64,000 bases of DNA from JAPHTQ01 sp050295975 (GTDB lineage Bacteria > Pseudomonadota > Gammaproteobacteria > Thiohalomonadales > Thiohalomonadaceae), in assembly GCA_050295975.1 (NCBI GenBank), contig JBNKQR010000006.1, forward strand, positions 10,938-74,937. Reading direction: 5' to 3'. Positions 8,141-16,767 of this stretch are shown piece after piece (the stretch's first letter is position 1; each line of letters opens with the position of its first letter). Both the position numbers and the translations under genes were made by a program. The notes beneath the pieces are model-generated. The model did no database searches. It saw nothing but the letters and a program-made list of their open reading frames with translations, and had not been told where the DNA came from.

Positions 8141-8343
8141 TCATCCAAGCTCTCGATGTTTTTCCGCTTCGTGCTCTTCCTACTGTAGTAGCGCCCACAT
8201 CTCTGCGTAGCGACTATTTTTCGCCAGTAGCTCCTGATGGCTGCCGCGCTCGATAATAAGTCCCTGGTCCATCACCAGTATTTGATCTGCGTCGATCACG
8301 GTGGAGAGGCGGTGGGCGATCACCATGGGTATGTGGTCGGTTA
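8141..8343 (-). pseudogene. Decayed 3' end of an Atm1-type ABC transporter gene
   Basis: This is a second copy of the last 65 or so codons of the intact transporter at 9606-11414, in the same orientation. Translation gives VIAHRLSTVIDADQILVMDQ and on to WALLQ, then an in-frame TAG (8180-8182), then EEHEAEKHRELG and a TGA (8141-8143). That matches the full C-terminus of the intact protein. About a dozen differences over roughly 134 aligned bases were counted by eye, so the two copies are clearly diverged. Homology fades upstream of about 8343 and no Walker A or signature motif is present, so it cannot be functional. It marks the left border of the effector-like cassette. Confidence 0.85.
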
Positions 8344-8531
8344 TCCCGATTGCGAGCTGAGTCAGGGATTGTTTGCGTAAGGACAATAATGCTTGTAATT
8401 AATGTGGTAACTATTAAGAATTGCTATGCCTGCAATCTCAGGTTCCACTGACTTGGAAGGTCAGTTGTTACAAACGTGAAATGAGATTTTTACCGTCAGG
8501 GTCGTATTTGGCAATTTCTATCGGAGCAAGT

Positions 8532-8924
8532 ATGAAAAGGATGCGCATAAAGTTTAACAAGCTGGGTGAGGGTGTGATGGAGTGTGAGGGGTATAAGAAG
8601 TTCAAGTGTTTGGGCAAAAAAGGCTTGAAATACCCCGTGGATATTACAATTGACCCGGCAAAAAAAGGTACAAAAGTTAATCCCTATTTCAGTCAATCCT
8701 ATGTCTGTGATTATGCAGGCGTCACGCTACCCTGCCGTATGAATTATTCAATTCTTATATGGGGCCAGAGAGGGGTATTTATTCACGAGTGGCCAAATCC
8801 AGCGACCTTTGCGGGAAACGGCGGCCCAACCGGCGGGTGTATACATCTGGAGATTGGTGATGCCAAACTGGTCTATGACTGGGTAGACAGGAAAACACGA
8901 ATCACTATGGATTATCCTTGGTAG
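8532..8924 (+). CDS. Small L,D-transpeptidase-fold protein, putative Tlde1-like effector
   Basis: 130 residues from the ATG at 8532, which has GGAG five bases upstream; a longer frame reaches 8421. The C-terminal part reads VFIHEWPNP, then GGPTGGCIHLE and a following helix. This follows the YkuD-type L,D-transpeptidase pattern, with a His, a gap, then a Gly-Cys catalytic motif. There is no signal peptide. Small leaderless L,D-transpeptidase domains of this size occur as type VI secretion effectors (Tlde1 group) that attack peptidoglycan tetrapeptides. The next gene, 10 bases on, encodes a predicted lipoprotein, the usual place and location for an immunity protein. The region is AT-richer than its surroundings and sits beside a duplicated ABC gene end. 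The effector role is inferred. Confidence 0.65.
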   Translation: MKRMRIKFNKLGEGVMECEGYKKFKCLGKKGLKYPVDITIDPAKKGTKVNPYFSQSYVCDYAGVTLPCRMNYSILIWGQRGVFIHEWPNPATFAGNGGPTGGCIHLEIGDAKLVYDWVDRKTRITMDYPW

Positions 8925-8934
8925 GTGGTTAGTT

Positions 8935-9402
8935 ATGTTTAAAGCATATGCAGGTTTCTGGATGTCGATACTTCTGTGTGGCTGCTCGTATGCTACGGAA
9001 ACAAATAGTATCTTGGGGGTGTATAAGGTTATTGAAAGAAAGTGCTCTGGCACAGAGCCGGAGATAAATGCATGTAACGACATCTCGTTGTTGGAATTTG
9101 TCAAAGGTAATTTTTATAAAATCGCAGATAACGAAATCGCCTTTGTTGTTTGGTCTGGTAATTCAGATTTGACCTACAGCGCAAGAAAATATACAGGAAA
9201 CAATGTAGTTGAGTCTTATCCGGTAAAGCTTGTTATTTCTGATGACGAAGGCTTTAGCGAGTTTCTTTTGCTGACTGCAAAGTCTAAAGGTATATACAGT
9301 TTTGGCAAAAGTAATAGCGCTGATATCTCCGAATTGGCCGTGGTGCCAATTTCGGATGAGGATCTTCGCGGGTACACTAAAGAATACCCAGGAAATGACT
9401 AA
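8935..9402 (+). CDS. Lipoprotein, putative immunity partner of the upstream L,D-transpeptidase-like protein
   Basis: 155 residues, no family recognised. A short lipoprotein signal (ILLCGC lipobox, Cys near residue 17) predicts a periplasm-facing anchored protein. The mature part looks beta-rich (for example NFYKIADNEIAFVVW and YPVKLVISDD). AGGTGG lies just before the ATG, and only 10 bases separate it from the upstream gene, so the two are translated as a pair. Immunity proteins against peptidoglycan-acting effectors must sit in the periplasm, so size, place and predicted location all fit. Nothing in the sequence proves that function. It could instead be an unrelated small lipoprotein. Codon use is AT-richer than the flanking core genes. 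Confidence 0.6.
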   Translation: MFKAYAGFWMSILLCGCSYATETNSILGVYKVIERKCSGTEPEINACNDISLLEFVKGNFYKIADNEIAFVVWSGNSDLTYSARKYTGNNVVESYPVKLVISDDEGFSEFLLLTAKSKGIYSFGKSNSADISELAVVPISDEDLRGYTKEYPGND

Positions 9403-9575
9403 ATAACTGTTCCTGAATGGTAACCGGTCGGTCGTCCTTCAGGTCGTTATGTCGGGCAAAAATCCGATCCTCAAATGGATATGAAGTCGGAACACTTATT
9501 TAATCGCCCAACAGCGCATTGGGATAAGGTTGACAGGCAGTTTGTAATTCAGTCGGAATCATTACACCATTAGAC

Positions 9576-9600
9576 AACCACACCTTGAGGGTGTGGTTTT
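9576..9600 (+). terminator. Terminator between the cassette and the ABC transporter gene
   Basis: Stem AACCACACC / GGTGTGGTT with loop TTGAG (9576-9598), followed by TTCATTT on the plus strand. It lies in the convergent gap 5 bases before the end of the ABC transporter gene. The 9403-9575 stretch before it has no recognisable gene. Confidence 0.7.
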
Positions 9601-9605
9601 CATTT

Positions 9606-11414
9606 CTATCCCAGTTTTCGATGTTCTTCAGCTTCCTGTTCTTCCTGCTGCAACGCCCACATCTCCGCATAGCGACTATTTTGTGCCAGTAGTTCCTGAT
9701 GGCTGCCGCGCTCGATAATTCGGCCCTGATCCATCACCAGTATTTGATCCGCGTCGATCACGGTTGAGAGGCGGTGGGCGATCACCAGGGTGGTGTGATC
9801 GCTGGCCAACTCCTGTAGTGCTTCAAGAATAGTTTTTTCCGATTTTGAGTCGAGTGATGAGGTTGCTTCATCGAACACCAGTATCTTCGGATTTTTGAGC
9901 ACTGCCCTTGCTATCGCGATGCGCTGTTTTTCTCCACCGGAGAGTTTCAGGCCGCGCTCGCCGACCACGGTTTGATAGCCGTCGGGCAGTGAGTCGATGA
10001 AGCTGTGGATGTTGGCAAGTTGCGCGGCACGCACAATCTCTTCGTGATCAGCGCCGCAACGACCGTAGGCGATGTTGTATTCGGTGGTGTCGTTAAACAG
10101 TACGGTGTCCTGCGGCACGATGCCGATAGCTGCACGCAGACTTTCCTGAGTCACCTCGCGTACATCCTGGCCATTGATAAGCACTCGTCCATCGCTGGTG
10201 TCATAGAAGCGAAACAGCAGACGGGCGAGGGTCGATTTACCTGCACCGCTGTGACCGACCACTGCCACTTTATGTCCTGCCGGGATCTCAAAATCGACAT
10301 CGGCGAGGATCGGTCGTTCTGATTGGTAGTGGAACTTCACATGTTCGAAGCGCACCGCACCATTGCCGATCTGTAACGGTTGGGCATCTGGCTTGTCGAC
10401 GATCTCGGGCTCTTCACGCAACAGGCTGAACATCCGCTCCATATCGGATAACGCATGTTTCACCTGGCTGTAGACCACGCCGAGGAAGTTGAGTGGGATG
10501 AACACCTGCAACATAAAGGCGTTGACCAGCACCAGATCGCCCAGGCTCATTACTCCGGCAGTCACTTCGCTGGCGGCGAGGATCATGATCAGGGTGACAC
10601 CGATGGCGATGATCGCGCCCTGGGCGATGTTGAGGCCGGACATGGAGGTCTGGCTTTTCACCGCCGCATCCTGCCACTCGGTCAGGGTTTCGTCGTAACG
10701 TCGCTGTTCGAAACTTTCGTTGTTGAAGTACTTCACTGTCTCGTAATTGATCAACGAGTCGATGGCCTGAGAGTTGGCTTCCGAGTCTTTTGAATTCATG
10801 CGATGACGGAACTTCATGCGCCAGTTGGTAATGAAGAAGGTGATGGTGACGTAGATCGCTACGGTGATCACGGTGATCAGGGCGAACCAGACGTTGTACT
10901 TGCTCAGCAGGATCCCGGCCACCAACCCTAGTTCAACGAAGGTGGGCAGGATCGAGAAGACCATGTAGTTGAGTAGCGAGGCGGCGCTACGGGTGCCGCG
11001 TTCCATATCGCGGGAGAGTGCACCAGTCTTGCGCTCCAGGTGGTAGCGCAGGGAGAGTTTGTGCAGGTGGTCGAGGGATTTCAGCGACAGCTCACGCATA
11101 GTGCCGTGACGAACCTTGGCGAAGACCACGTCGCGCAGTTCGTTGAAGGCAGAACCGGCCAGACGCAACACACCGTAGGCCAACAACAGCACAATGGGCA
11201 GGGTGGCGGTGTGTCCATTGGAGGTATCGAGGGCGTCGACGATCTCTTTTAGTGCCAGCGGTACACCGACGATGGCCAGTTTGGAGAAGACCAGAAAGGC
11301 CAGCGCCAGTCCGGCTCGGCCACGGTAGTTCCACAGATAGGGCAGCAGTGAGCGGACGGTCTGCCAGTCGTTGCGTTCTGCCAGTGGCTCTTCGGTTCGT
11401 TTGATGCGCATCAT
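9606..11414 (-). CDS. ABC transporter, fused permease/ATPase, Atm1/HMT1 type
   Basis: 602 residues. Six membrane helices (about 30-330) are followed by an ATPase domain with Walker A GHSGAGKST (about 392), Q-loop PQDTVLF, signature LSGGEKQRIAIARA, Walker B ILVFDEATSSLD and the switch His in VIAHRLST. The half-transporter layout and sequence are those of the Atm1/ABCB7 group, which exports glutathione- or sulfur-linked compounds and heavy-metal conjugates. It would act as a homodimer in the inner membrane. The gene is intact and ends in an acidic, poorly conserved tail. A diverged partial copy of its 3' end lies at 8141-8343. The ATG at 11414 is followed by a second Met at codon 2. Confidence 0.93.
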   Translation of the reverse strand: MMRIKRTEEPLAERNDWQTVRSLLPYLWNYRGRAGLALAFLVFSKLAIVGVPLALKEIVDALDTSNGHTATLPIVLLLAYGVLRLAGSAFNELRDVVFAKVRHGTMRELSLKSLDHLHKLSLRYHLERKTGALSRDMERGTRSAASLLNYMVFSILPTFVELGLVAGILLSKYNVWFALITVITVAIYVTITFFITNWRMKFRHRMNSKDSEANSQAIDSLINYETVKYFNNESFEQRRYDETLTEWQDAAVKSQTSMSGLNIAQGAIIAIGVTLIMILAASEVTAGVMSLGDLVLVNAFMLQVFIPLNFLGVVYSQVKHALSDMERMFSLLREEPEIVDKPDAQPLQIGNGAVRFEHVKFHYQSERPILADVDFEIPAGHKVAVVGHSGAGKSTLARLLFRFYDTSDGRVLINGQDVREVTQESLRAAIGIVPQDTVLFNDTTEYNIAYGRCGADHEEIVRAAQLANIHSFIDSLPDGYQTVVGERGLKLSGGEKQRIAIARAVLKNPKILVFDEATSSLDSKSEKTILEALQELASDHTTLVIAHRLSTVIDADQILVMDQGRIIERGSHQELLAQNSRYAEMWALQQEEQEAEEHRKLG

Positions 11415-11551
11415 TATCCGTTGTAATCCAGTATTACGAGATGTTTCTTATTATCCGCCTTTCTCTGCGGATGGATACACCTCAACCCTAAGTTGCGCTT
11501 ATACTGCGTCTATTCAACGTTGTACGTCGCAAGACGATATGGAGGTAGATC

Positions 11552-11824
11552 ATGGCAATGCCAACCGAGGAAGAGTTGAAAACGGCACTGGCCGAGGCTG
11601 GACGTATGCGAGAGCAGGGAGAGGATCCCCTCTTTGTCGCCAAATCACTCCTCAACCTCAACTACCAGAACGAGCAGCTCAAGGAGGTGCTCAAGATAGC
11701 GGACAAGTTTCTGCGTACCGGTATGAATACGATGGATCATCAGAAGCTGAAGAAGGCGATCGAGAAAGCCCGCAACGCCATCGAACGTACAGGCGCCATC
11801 GAAGGGGATAAATTCTGGCTCTGA
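11552..11824 (+). CDS. Small conserved-looking alpha-helical protein, unknown function
   Basis: 90 residues, highly charged and predicted all-helical. It starts MAMPTEEELKTALAEA and ends AIEGDKFWL. GGAGG lies 6 bases before the ATG, a strong translation signal. There is no signal peptide, membrane segment or Cys. I do not recognise a family, although compact proteins of this kind recur beside metabolic genes in sulfur-oxidising gammaproteobacteria in my memory (weak). It is divergent to the ABC transporter gene (137 bases apart) and is followed by the FmdB-like gene after about 150 bases. No terminator was seen between them. Confidence 0.75.
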   Translation: MAMPTEEELKTALAEAGRMREQGEDPLFVAKSLLNLNYQNEQLKEVLKIADKFLRTGMNTMDHQKLKKAIEKARNAIERTGAIEGDKFWL

Positions 11825-11971
11825 ATGTCTCCTGCTCCATAGCCGATTATATGCGAGGCTTTCCACTCCTTGGTGGAATACCCTCCGCGGCGTAGAATAC
11901 AACTCTTGATGTGGCGGGCTAAGCCCCCACTATTTATCCAGTTACAACCCTGTTCCCCTGCGAGGAATTTC

Positions 11972-12190
11972 ATGCCTTTCTACGAGTATCAATGCAAGGC
12001 CTGTGGTCACCGCCTGGAGGTGATGCAGAAGATGAGCGATCCGCTACTCACCGACTGCCCCGAATGTGGCAAGGCCGAACTGACAAAACTGATCTCCACC
12101 GGTAGTTTCACCCATAAAGCCGCCAGCATCGATAACGCCCCGGCCTGTGCTAGTGGTGCCTGCGGCGGCGGCTGTATGGCAAATAAGTAG
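11972..12190 (+). CDS. FmdB-family zinc-ribbon protein
   Basis: 72 residues from the ATG at 11972, chosen because MPFYEYQCKACGH is the near-invariant family opening and GAGG lies upstream. Two CxxC pairs (CKAC and CPEC) form the predicted zinc ribbon. The tail is Cys/Gly-rich (CASGACGGGC), a common but unexplained feature of the family. The function is described only as putative regulatory or FeS/Zn-related. It stands just before the DUF502 gene and aspS, a recurrent gammaproteobacterial order, which supports the call and suggests co-transcription. Confidence 0.9.
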   Translation: MPFYEYQCKACGHRLEVMQKMSDPLLTDCPECGKAELTKLISTGSFTHKAASIDNAPACASGACGGGCMANK

Positions 12191-12203
12191 GTACCTGTAT
12201 TCA

Positions 12204-12848
12204 ATGATCTCCGCACTACGCCGCTACCTGATGGCTGGACTTCTGGTCTGGATCCCGCTCGGTGTCACCATCATCGTCGTCAAGATGCTGATCGGTCTGC
12301 TCGACCGCAGTATGTTGCTGGTGCCGCAGCAGTATCGTCCTGAGCAGCTGTTCGGTGTTTCGATCCCCGGGCTCGGGGTGATCGTCGCGGTAGTGGTGGT
12401 GCTGTTCACCGGGGTGATCGTCGCCAATCTGTTCGGTCGCAAGCTTGTCGCCCTGTGGGAATCGCTGTTGTCACGCATCCCACTGGTCAGCTCGGTCTAC
12501 TCGGCGGTAAAGCAGATCGCAGAGACGATGTTCTCCTCCTCCGGCCAGTCGTTTCGCAAGGTGCTGCTGGTGGAGTATCCGCGCAAGGGAATGTGGACTC
12601 TGGCCTTCCAGACCGGCACCGAGGTCGGTGAGGCCCAGTGCAAAACCGGGCGCAAAGTGATCAATATATACGTCCCCACCACCCCCAACCCCACCTCCGG
12701 CTTCTTCATCATGGTGCCGAAGGAGGACGTGATCGAGCTGGATATGAGTGTCGATGATGGCCTGCGGATGATTATCTCAATGGGTTCGGTGGTGCCCAAT
12801 CCAGCCGTTGATGGTTGCCCCCAACCACCGTTAAAGGACACCGAGTAA
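12204..12848 (+). CDS. DUF502 family inner-membrane protein
   Basis: 214 residues from the ATG at 12204 (MISALRRYLMAG), 13 bases after the FmdB-like stop; the open frame extends back into that gene. Two strong membrane helices (LLVWIPLGVTIIVVKML and GLGVIVAVVVVLFTG) are followed by a soluble C-terminal domain with the conserved PNPTSGFFIMVP stretch. DUF502 proteins have no settled biochemical role in bacteria. The gene lies 76 bases upstream of aspS and in the same direction, the order usually seen for this family. Confidence 0.9.
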   Translation: MISALRRYLMAGLLVWIPLGVTIIVVKMLIGLLDRSMLLVPQQYRPEQLFGVSIPGLGVIVAVVVVLFTGVIVANLFGRKLVALWESLLSRIPLVSSVYSAVKQIAETMFSSSGQSFRKVLLVEYPRKGMWTLAFQTGTEVGEAQCKTGRKVINIYVPTTPNPTSGFFIMVPKEDVIELDMSVDDGLRMIISMGSVVPNPAVDGCPQPPLKDTE

Positions 12849-12924
12849 CCCTCTGGCAGTTGCGTCGGGCCCCGCCGATCCGTAACATTCCCGCTTTTCC
12901 CCTATTCAGACAGGACAGAACACC

Positions 12925-14718
12925 ATGCGCAGCTTTTACTGCGGCCAGTTGAACGAATCCCATATCGATCAGGAGATCGAGCTTGCCGGTTGGGTCCACC
13001 GCCGCCGTGACCATGGCGGGGTTATCTTTATTGATCTACGTGACCGCGAGGGCGTTGCCCAGGTTGTGTTCGATCCTGACCTGCCAGATGTATTCTCCAC
13101 CGCCGAGAGCGTGCGCAACGAATTCGTGCTGCACATCAAGGGCAAGGTACGCCGCCGTCCCGAAGGCACCGAGAACAATGACCTGCCCACTGGCCAGGTG
13201 GAGGTGCTGGGTAAGGAACTGACCGTGCTTAACCGTTCCGAGACACCACCCTTCATGCTCGATGTCGAAGACGATGAGGTGGGTGAGGAACATCGCCTGA
13301 AGTATCGCTACGTGGATCTGCGTCGTCCGCAGATGTTGCAAAGGATGAAGTTCCGCTCTGAGATGACCCGCGCCCTGCGTAACTATCTGGACGAGCGCGG
13401 CTTCCTCGACATCGAAACCCCAATGCTGACCAAGGCTACCCCCGAAGGTGCCCGCGACTATCTGGTGCCGAGCCGTACCCACCAGGGTAGCTTCTTCGCT
13501 CTGCCGCAGTCGCCACAGATCTTCAAGCAGCTGCTGATGGTTTCCGGTATGGACCGCTACTATCAGATCGTGCGCTGCTTCCGTGATGAAGACCTGCGTG
13601 CCGACCGCCAGCCCGAATTTACTCAAATCGACATCGAGACCTCCTTTATGGATGAGGAGGAGATCATGACCCTCACCGAGGGGATGATCCGTGAGATGTT
13701 CGCCAAGGTGCTGGAAGAGCAACTGCCCAATCCGTTCCCGCGTATGAGCTACGCCGAGGCGATGGAGCGCTACGGTTCCGACAAGCCGGACCTGCGTATC
13801 CCGCTGGAGCTGATCGAAGTGGCCGACCTGATGAAGGAGGTGGAATTCAAGGTCTTCTCTGGTCCGGCCAACGATCCTTCAAGTCGCGTCACCGCGCTGC
13901 GCGTACCCAAGGGCAGCTCAATCTCGCGTAAAGAGATCGACGACTACACCAAGTACGTCAGCATCTACGGCGCCAAGGGGCTGGCCTACATCAAGGTCAA
14001 CGAACTGGCCAAGGGTGTAGAAGGACTGCAGTCACCGATCCTCAAGTTTCTGCCTGACGAAGTGGCACTCAACATCATGCAGCGCGTGGGCGCAGAGGAT
14101 GGCGATCTGGTCTTCTTCGGTGCCGACAAGGCTAAGGTGGTCAACGAGTCGCTGGGCGCCCTGCGGGTCAAGCTGGGTCACGACCTCAATCTGCTCACCC
14201 ATGGCTGGGCCCCCCTGTGGGTGGTCGACTTCCCGATGTTTGAGTGGGAAGAGAAAGATGGCCGTTTCTACTCGCTGCATCACCCGTTCACCTCGCCCGC
14301 CGAGGCCGATATCGACAAGCTCGAATCGGATCCGGGTAACTGTCTCTCCCGCGCCTACGACATGGTACTCAACGGCACCGAAATCGGTGGCGGTTCCATG
14401 CGTATCTACCGCGAAGATGTACAGGAACGTGTCTTCCGCGCTCTTGGTATTTCCGATGAAGAGGCACGTGAGAAGTTCGGCTTCCTGCTCGATGCCCTGA
14501 AATACGGTTGTCCGCCGCACGGTGGTCTCGCCTTCGGTCTGGATCGCCTGGTGATGCTGATGACCGGTGCCAGGTCGATCCGTGACGTGATGGCTTTCCC
14601 CAAGACCCAGACCGCTGCCTGTCTGCTCACCGATGCACCATCCAACGTTTCACCAGCACAACTGGTGGAGCTGGGTATTCGCGTGGCCAAGCCGCAGAAA
14701 GAAGAGAAAGCGGGCTAA
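12925..14718 (+). CDS. aspS: Aspartyl-tRNA synthetase
   Basis: 597 residues, the usual bacterial length. An N-terminal OB-fold anticodon-binding domain (about 1-110) is followed by the class II catalytic core. Motif 2 is visible as CFRDEDLRADRQPEFTQ (about 217) and motif 3 as GGLAFGLDRLVM (about 532). The bacterial GAD insertion lies between about 290 and 420. It charges tRNA-Asp with aspartate in the cytoplasm. Whether it also mischarges tRNA-Asn cannot be told by eye. The start is preceded by AGGACAG. The nadA gene follows after 17 bases, so the two are probably on one transcript. Confidence 0.97.
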   Translation: MRSFYCGQLNESHIDQEIELAGWVHRRRDHGGVIFIDLRDREGVAQVVFDPDLPDVFSTAESVRNEFVLHIKGKVRRRPEGTENNDLPTGQVEVLGKELTVLNRSETPPFMLDVEDDEVGEEHRLKYRYVDLRRPQMLQRMKFRSEMTRALRNYLDERGFLDIETPMLTKATPEGARDYLVPSRTHQGSFFALPQSPQIFKQLLMVSGMDRYYQIVRCFRDEDLRADRQPEFTQIDIETSFMDEEEIMTLTEGMIREMFAKVLEEQLPNPFPRMSYAEAMERYGSDKPDLRIPLELIEVADLMKEVEFKVFSGPANDPSSRVTALRVPKGSSISRKEIDDYTKYVSIYGAKGLAYIKVNELAKGVEGLQSPILKFLPDEVALNIMQRVGAEDGDLVFFGADKAKVVNESLGALRVKLGHDLNLLTHGWAPLWVVDFPMFEWEEKDGRFYSLHHPFTSPAEADIDKLESDPGNCLSRAYDMVLNGTEIGGGSMRIYREDVQERVFRALGISDEEAREKFGFLLDALKYGCPPHGGLAFGLDRLVMLMTGARSIRDVMAFPKTQTAACLLTDAPSNVSPAQLVELGIRVAKPQKEEKAG

Positions 14719-14735
14719 GCCGGCCAGAGCGAGCA

Positions 14736-15839
14736 ATGAGCAGTCAAAAGCCGATCGAAGAGTATCTGCAACTGAGCGACGCCGAGGCCGAGGCGAGGCT
14801 GACCGCGGCGCGTGAAAAACTCGGTGAGAAGGTGGTGATCCTCGGTCACCACTATCAGCGCGAAGAGGTCTTCCGTCACGCCGATTTTTCTGGCGACTCG
14901 CTGAAGTTGTCGCGTCAGGCTGCACAGTCCAAGGCAGAGTACATCGTCTTCTGCGGTGTCCACTTCATGGCCGAGGTGGCCGACATTCTCTCTCGTGATG
15001 ATCAGATCTCTATCATCCCGGATCTCGCCGCTGGTTGTTCCATGGCGGACATGGCCAACCTCGCCAATGTCGAGCGCGCCTGGCGCGAGCTGGCCGAGGT
15101 GCTGGAGCCAGACGAGATGGTGACCCCTGTTACTTACATCAACTCCGCTGCTGATCTGAAGGCCTTCTGTGGCCGCCACGGCGGTATCGTCTGCACCTCC
15201 TCCAATGCGCGCAAAGTGCTGGAGTGGTCCTTCGGCCAGCGGGAGAAGATACTGTTCTTTCCTGACCAGCACCTGGGCCGTAACACCGGTTATGCCATGG
15301 GAATTCCGCTGGAGGAGATGGTGGTGTGGGATTTCGATCAGCCCATGGGCGGCCTTACCCCGGAGCAGATCAAAAAGGCGAAGATGATCCTGTGGAAGGG
15401 TTTCTGCTCAGTACATCAGATGTTCACGCCGGAGCAGATCGATGCCTTCAAGGCTAAGTACCCCGAGGCGAAGATTATCTCTCACCCGGAGTCGCCCTTC
15501 GAGGTGTGCCAGAAGTCCGATTATGTCGGCTCCACCGAATACATCATCAACACCATTCGCGATGCCGAGCCGGGCACGCGCTGGCTGGTAGGGACCGAGC
15601 TCAATCTGGTTAACCGCCTGGCCGAACAGTTCAAGGGCGAGGGCAAACACGTCCACTTTATGTCGCCTACCGTCTGCATGTGCTCCACCATGTTCCGCAT
15701 CGACCCGCAGCATCTTGCCTGGGTGTTGGAGAATCTACTTGATGGACATGTGGTGAATCAGATCAGGGTAGCCCACGATGAAAAAGCGCAGGCGAAACTC
15801 TCGCTGGAGAGAATGCTCGAAGTCTCTCCTCCGTCATAA
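14736..15839 (+). CDS. nadA: Quinolinate synthase
   Basis: 367 residues. NadA condenses iminoaspartate with dihydroxyacetone phosphate to quinolinate in NAD biosynthesis and carries a [4Fe-4S] cluster. Family stretches are clear: ILGHHYQREEV near residue 35, FCGVHFMAEVADIL near 72 (first cluster Cys), CTSSNA near 150, FFPDQHLGRNTG, HPESPFEV, and MSPTVCMCSTMFRI near the end. It is slightly longer than the E. coli enzyme. It follows aspS by 17 bases and is closed by a strong terminator. nadB and nadC are not in the window. Confidence 0.97.
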   Translation: MSSQKPIEEYLQLSDAEAEARLTAAREKLGEKVVILGHHYQREEVFRHADFSGDSLKLSRQAAQSKAEYIVFCGVHFMAEVADILSRDDQISIIPDLAAGCSMADMANLANVERAWRELAEVLEPDEMVTPVTYINSAADLKAFCGRHGGIVCTSSNARKVLEWSFGQREKILFFPDQHLGRNTGYAMGIPLEEMVVWDFDQPMGGLTPEQIKKAKMILWKGFCSVHQMFTPEQIDAFKAKYPEAKIISHPESPFEVCQKSDYVGSTEYIINTIRDAEPGTRWLVGTELNLVNRLAEQFKGEGKHVHFMSPTVCMCSTMFRIDPQHLAWVLENLLDGHVVNQIRVAHDEKAQAKLSLERMLEVSPPS

Positions 15840-15858
15840 ACACGGCGGATATGGAATG

Positions 15859-15890
15859 AAAAAGGGAGTGGCATTGCCACTCCCTTTTTT
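15859..15890 (+). terminator. Intrinsic terminator after nadA
   Basis: GC stem GGGAGTGGC / GCCACTCCC with loop ATT, flanked by A5 and T6 that extend the stem. It probably also serves the convergent gene at 15907-16419. Confidence 0.92.
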
Positions 15891-15906
15891 GTTTGCGACG
15901 GACTCG

Positions 15907-16419
15907 CTACATCCCGAGGCTGCCCAGATGTAGATTGCTGATGTTGCTGACCGTACCCGGGTAGTTTCGGTCGAGGTAACTCTTGACCCTCTCGGCGTTC
16001 CGCCACGGGACATCGACCTGTAGCACGATATCACCCCGGTGCAGGCCGGTATGGAAGCGGTTCAGTTGGGCATTGGGAAAGCGGTTGCCGAACAGGTAGC
16101 CGGAAAACTGGGTGAACAGGACTATCAGTCCCAGCAGCACCGCCCAATACCAGGATGCGACCAGCTGGGAAAAGACGAAACCACTCAGGGAGAAGACGAA
16201 GACGGCGATGGTTAGGTACCAGATCCACTTCGCCCTGACGATAGCCTCATGGCTATGTCGATGCAGAGTGGTGCCGGGAAGTTCGTGCAGCTCATTGATG
16301 TCGCCAACATAGGCGTGCAGTTGTGTGTCGTCGAGGCTGAATTCGCGTTCCAGATCGGCGATAGCCCGACGGACGCCCCGTTCATCGCAAAATACAAAGT
16401 AGAGGCTGCGATTGAGCAT
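15907..16419 (-). CDS. Inner-membrane protein of unknown function
   Basis: 170 residues. The soluble N-terminal part (about 1-62, LYFVFCDERGVRRAIADLE) looks like a small alpha/beta domain. Two membrane helices follow (about 65-110), then a C-terminal part (about 115-165) with VLQVDVPWRNAERVKSYL. The layout resembles DUF1269/stress-protein-17M-like membrane proteins, where a ferredoxin-like fold is split around two helices, but I am not certain. GGAGG lies just upstream of the ATG (CCTCC on the plus strand). It is convergent with nadA and divergent to the kinase gene. Confidence 0.75.
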   Translation of the reverse strand: MLNRSLYFVFCDERGVRRAIADLEREFSLDDTQLHAYVGDINELHELPGTTLHRHSHEAIVRAKWIWYLTIAVFVFSLSGFVFSQLVASWYWAVLLGLIVLFTQFSGYLFGNRFPNAQLNRFHTGLHRGDIVLQVDVPWRNAERVKSYLDRNYPGTVSNISNLHLGSLGM

Positions 16420-16767
16420 GTTGCACCTCCTTGGTTGTGATAACCGATTTGCCGGTAGTGTATTTGATATAGGTCTGTTTACTGAGATTGCTAGCCTGGT
16501 TAATGCATTGAAAATAAAATATTTTTTGTGTGTGTTTATGGCCGATCTTGAATGTGTCGTAATGGTTCACTGCCTGTGGATGAAGGTTTCGAGGTGATCC
16601 TGCTGTAATGACAGCATGGGTCATGCCGCTATTCAGAACCTGCACCACGGTTGTTTTGACCATGCTGGATAGCGCGGGGATGTTGAACGGGTTTGTGTTT
16701 TCAGGGCGTCGGCTGTGTTACAACTAATCCCCAGAATGAGAACACTATAAGAATAAGGAGGCGGCGC
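16420..16767 (+). other. 348-base divergent intergenic region
   Basis: No gene or RNA was recognised. It must hold the divergent promoters of the membrane protein gene and the kinase operon, and contains AT-rich tracts around 16506-16530. I could not pick a convincing -35/-10 pair. It ends in the AAGGAGG Shine-Dalgarno of the kinase gene. Confidence 0.5.
16755..16761 (+). promoter_or_regulatory. Strong ribosome-binding site that selects a TTG start
   Basis: AAGGAGG stands 6 bases before TTG (16768-16770) in the kinase frame. No ATG or GTG in that frame has a comparable site, so translation most likely starts at TTG. Confidence 0.75.

Noticed and set aside
8390..9556. TTGTAATT present near both ends of the cassette (about 8394 and 9542) as possible attachment-site repeats
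   Set aside because: Only 8 bases, AT-rich and without flanking identity or an integrase; chance is enough.
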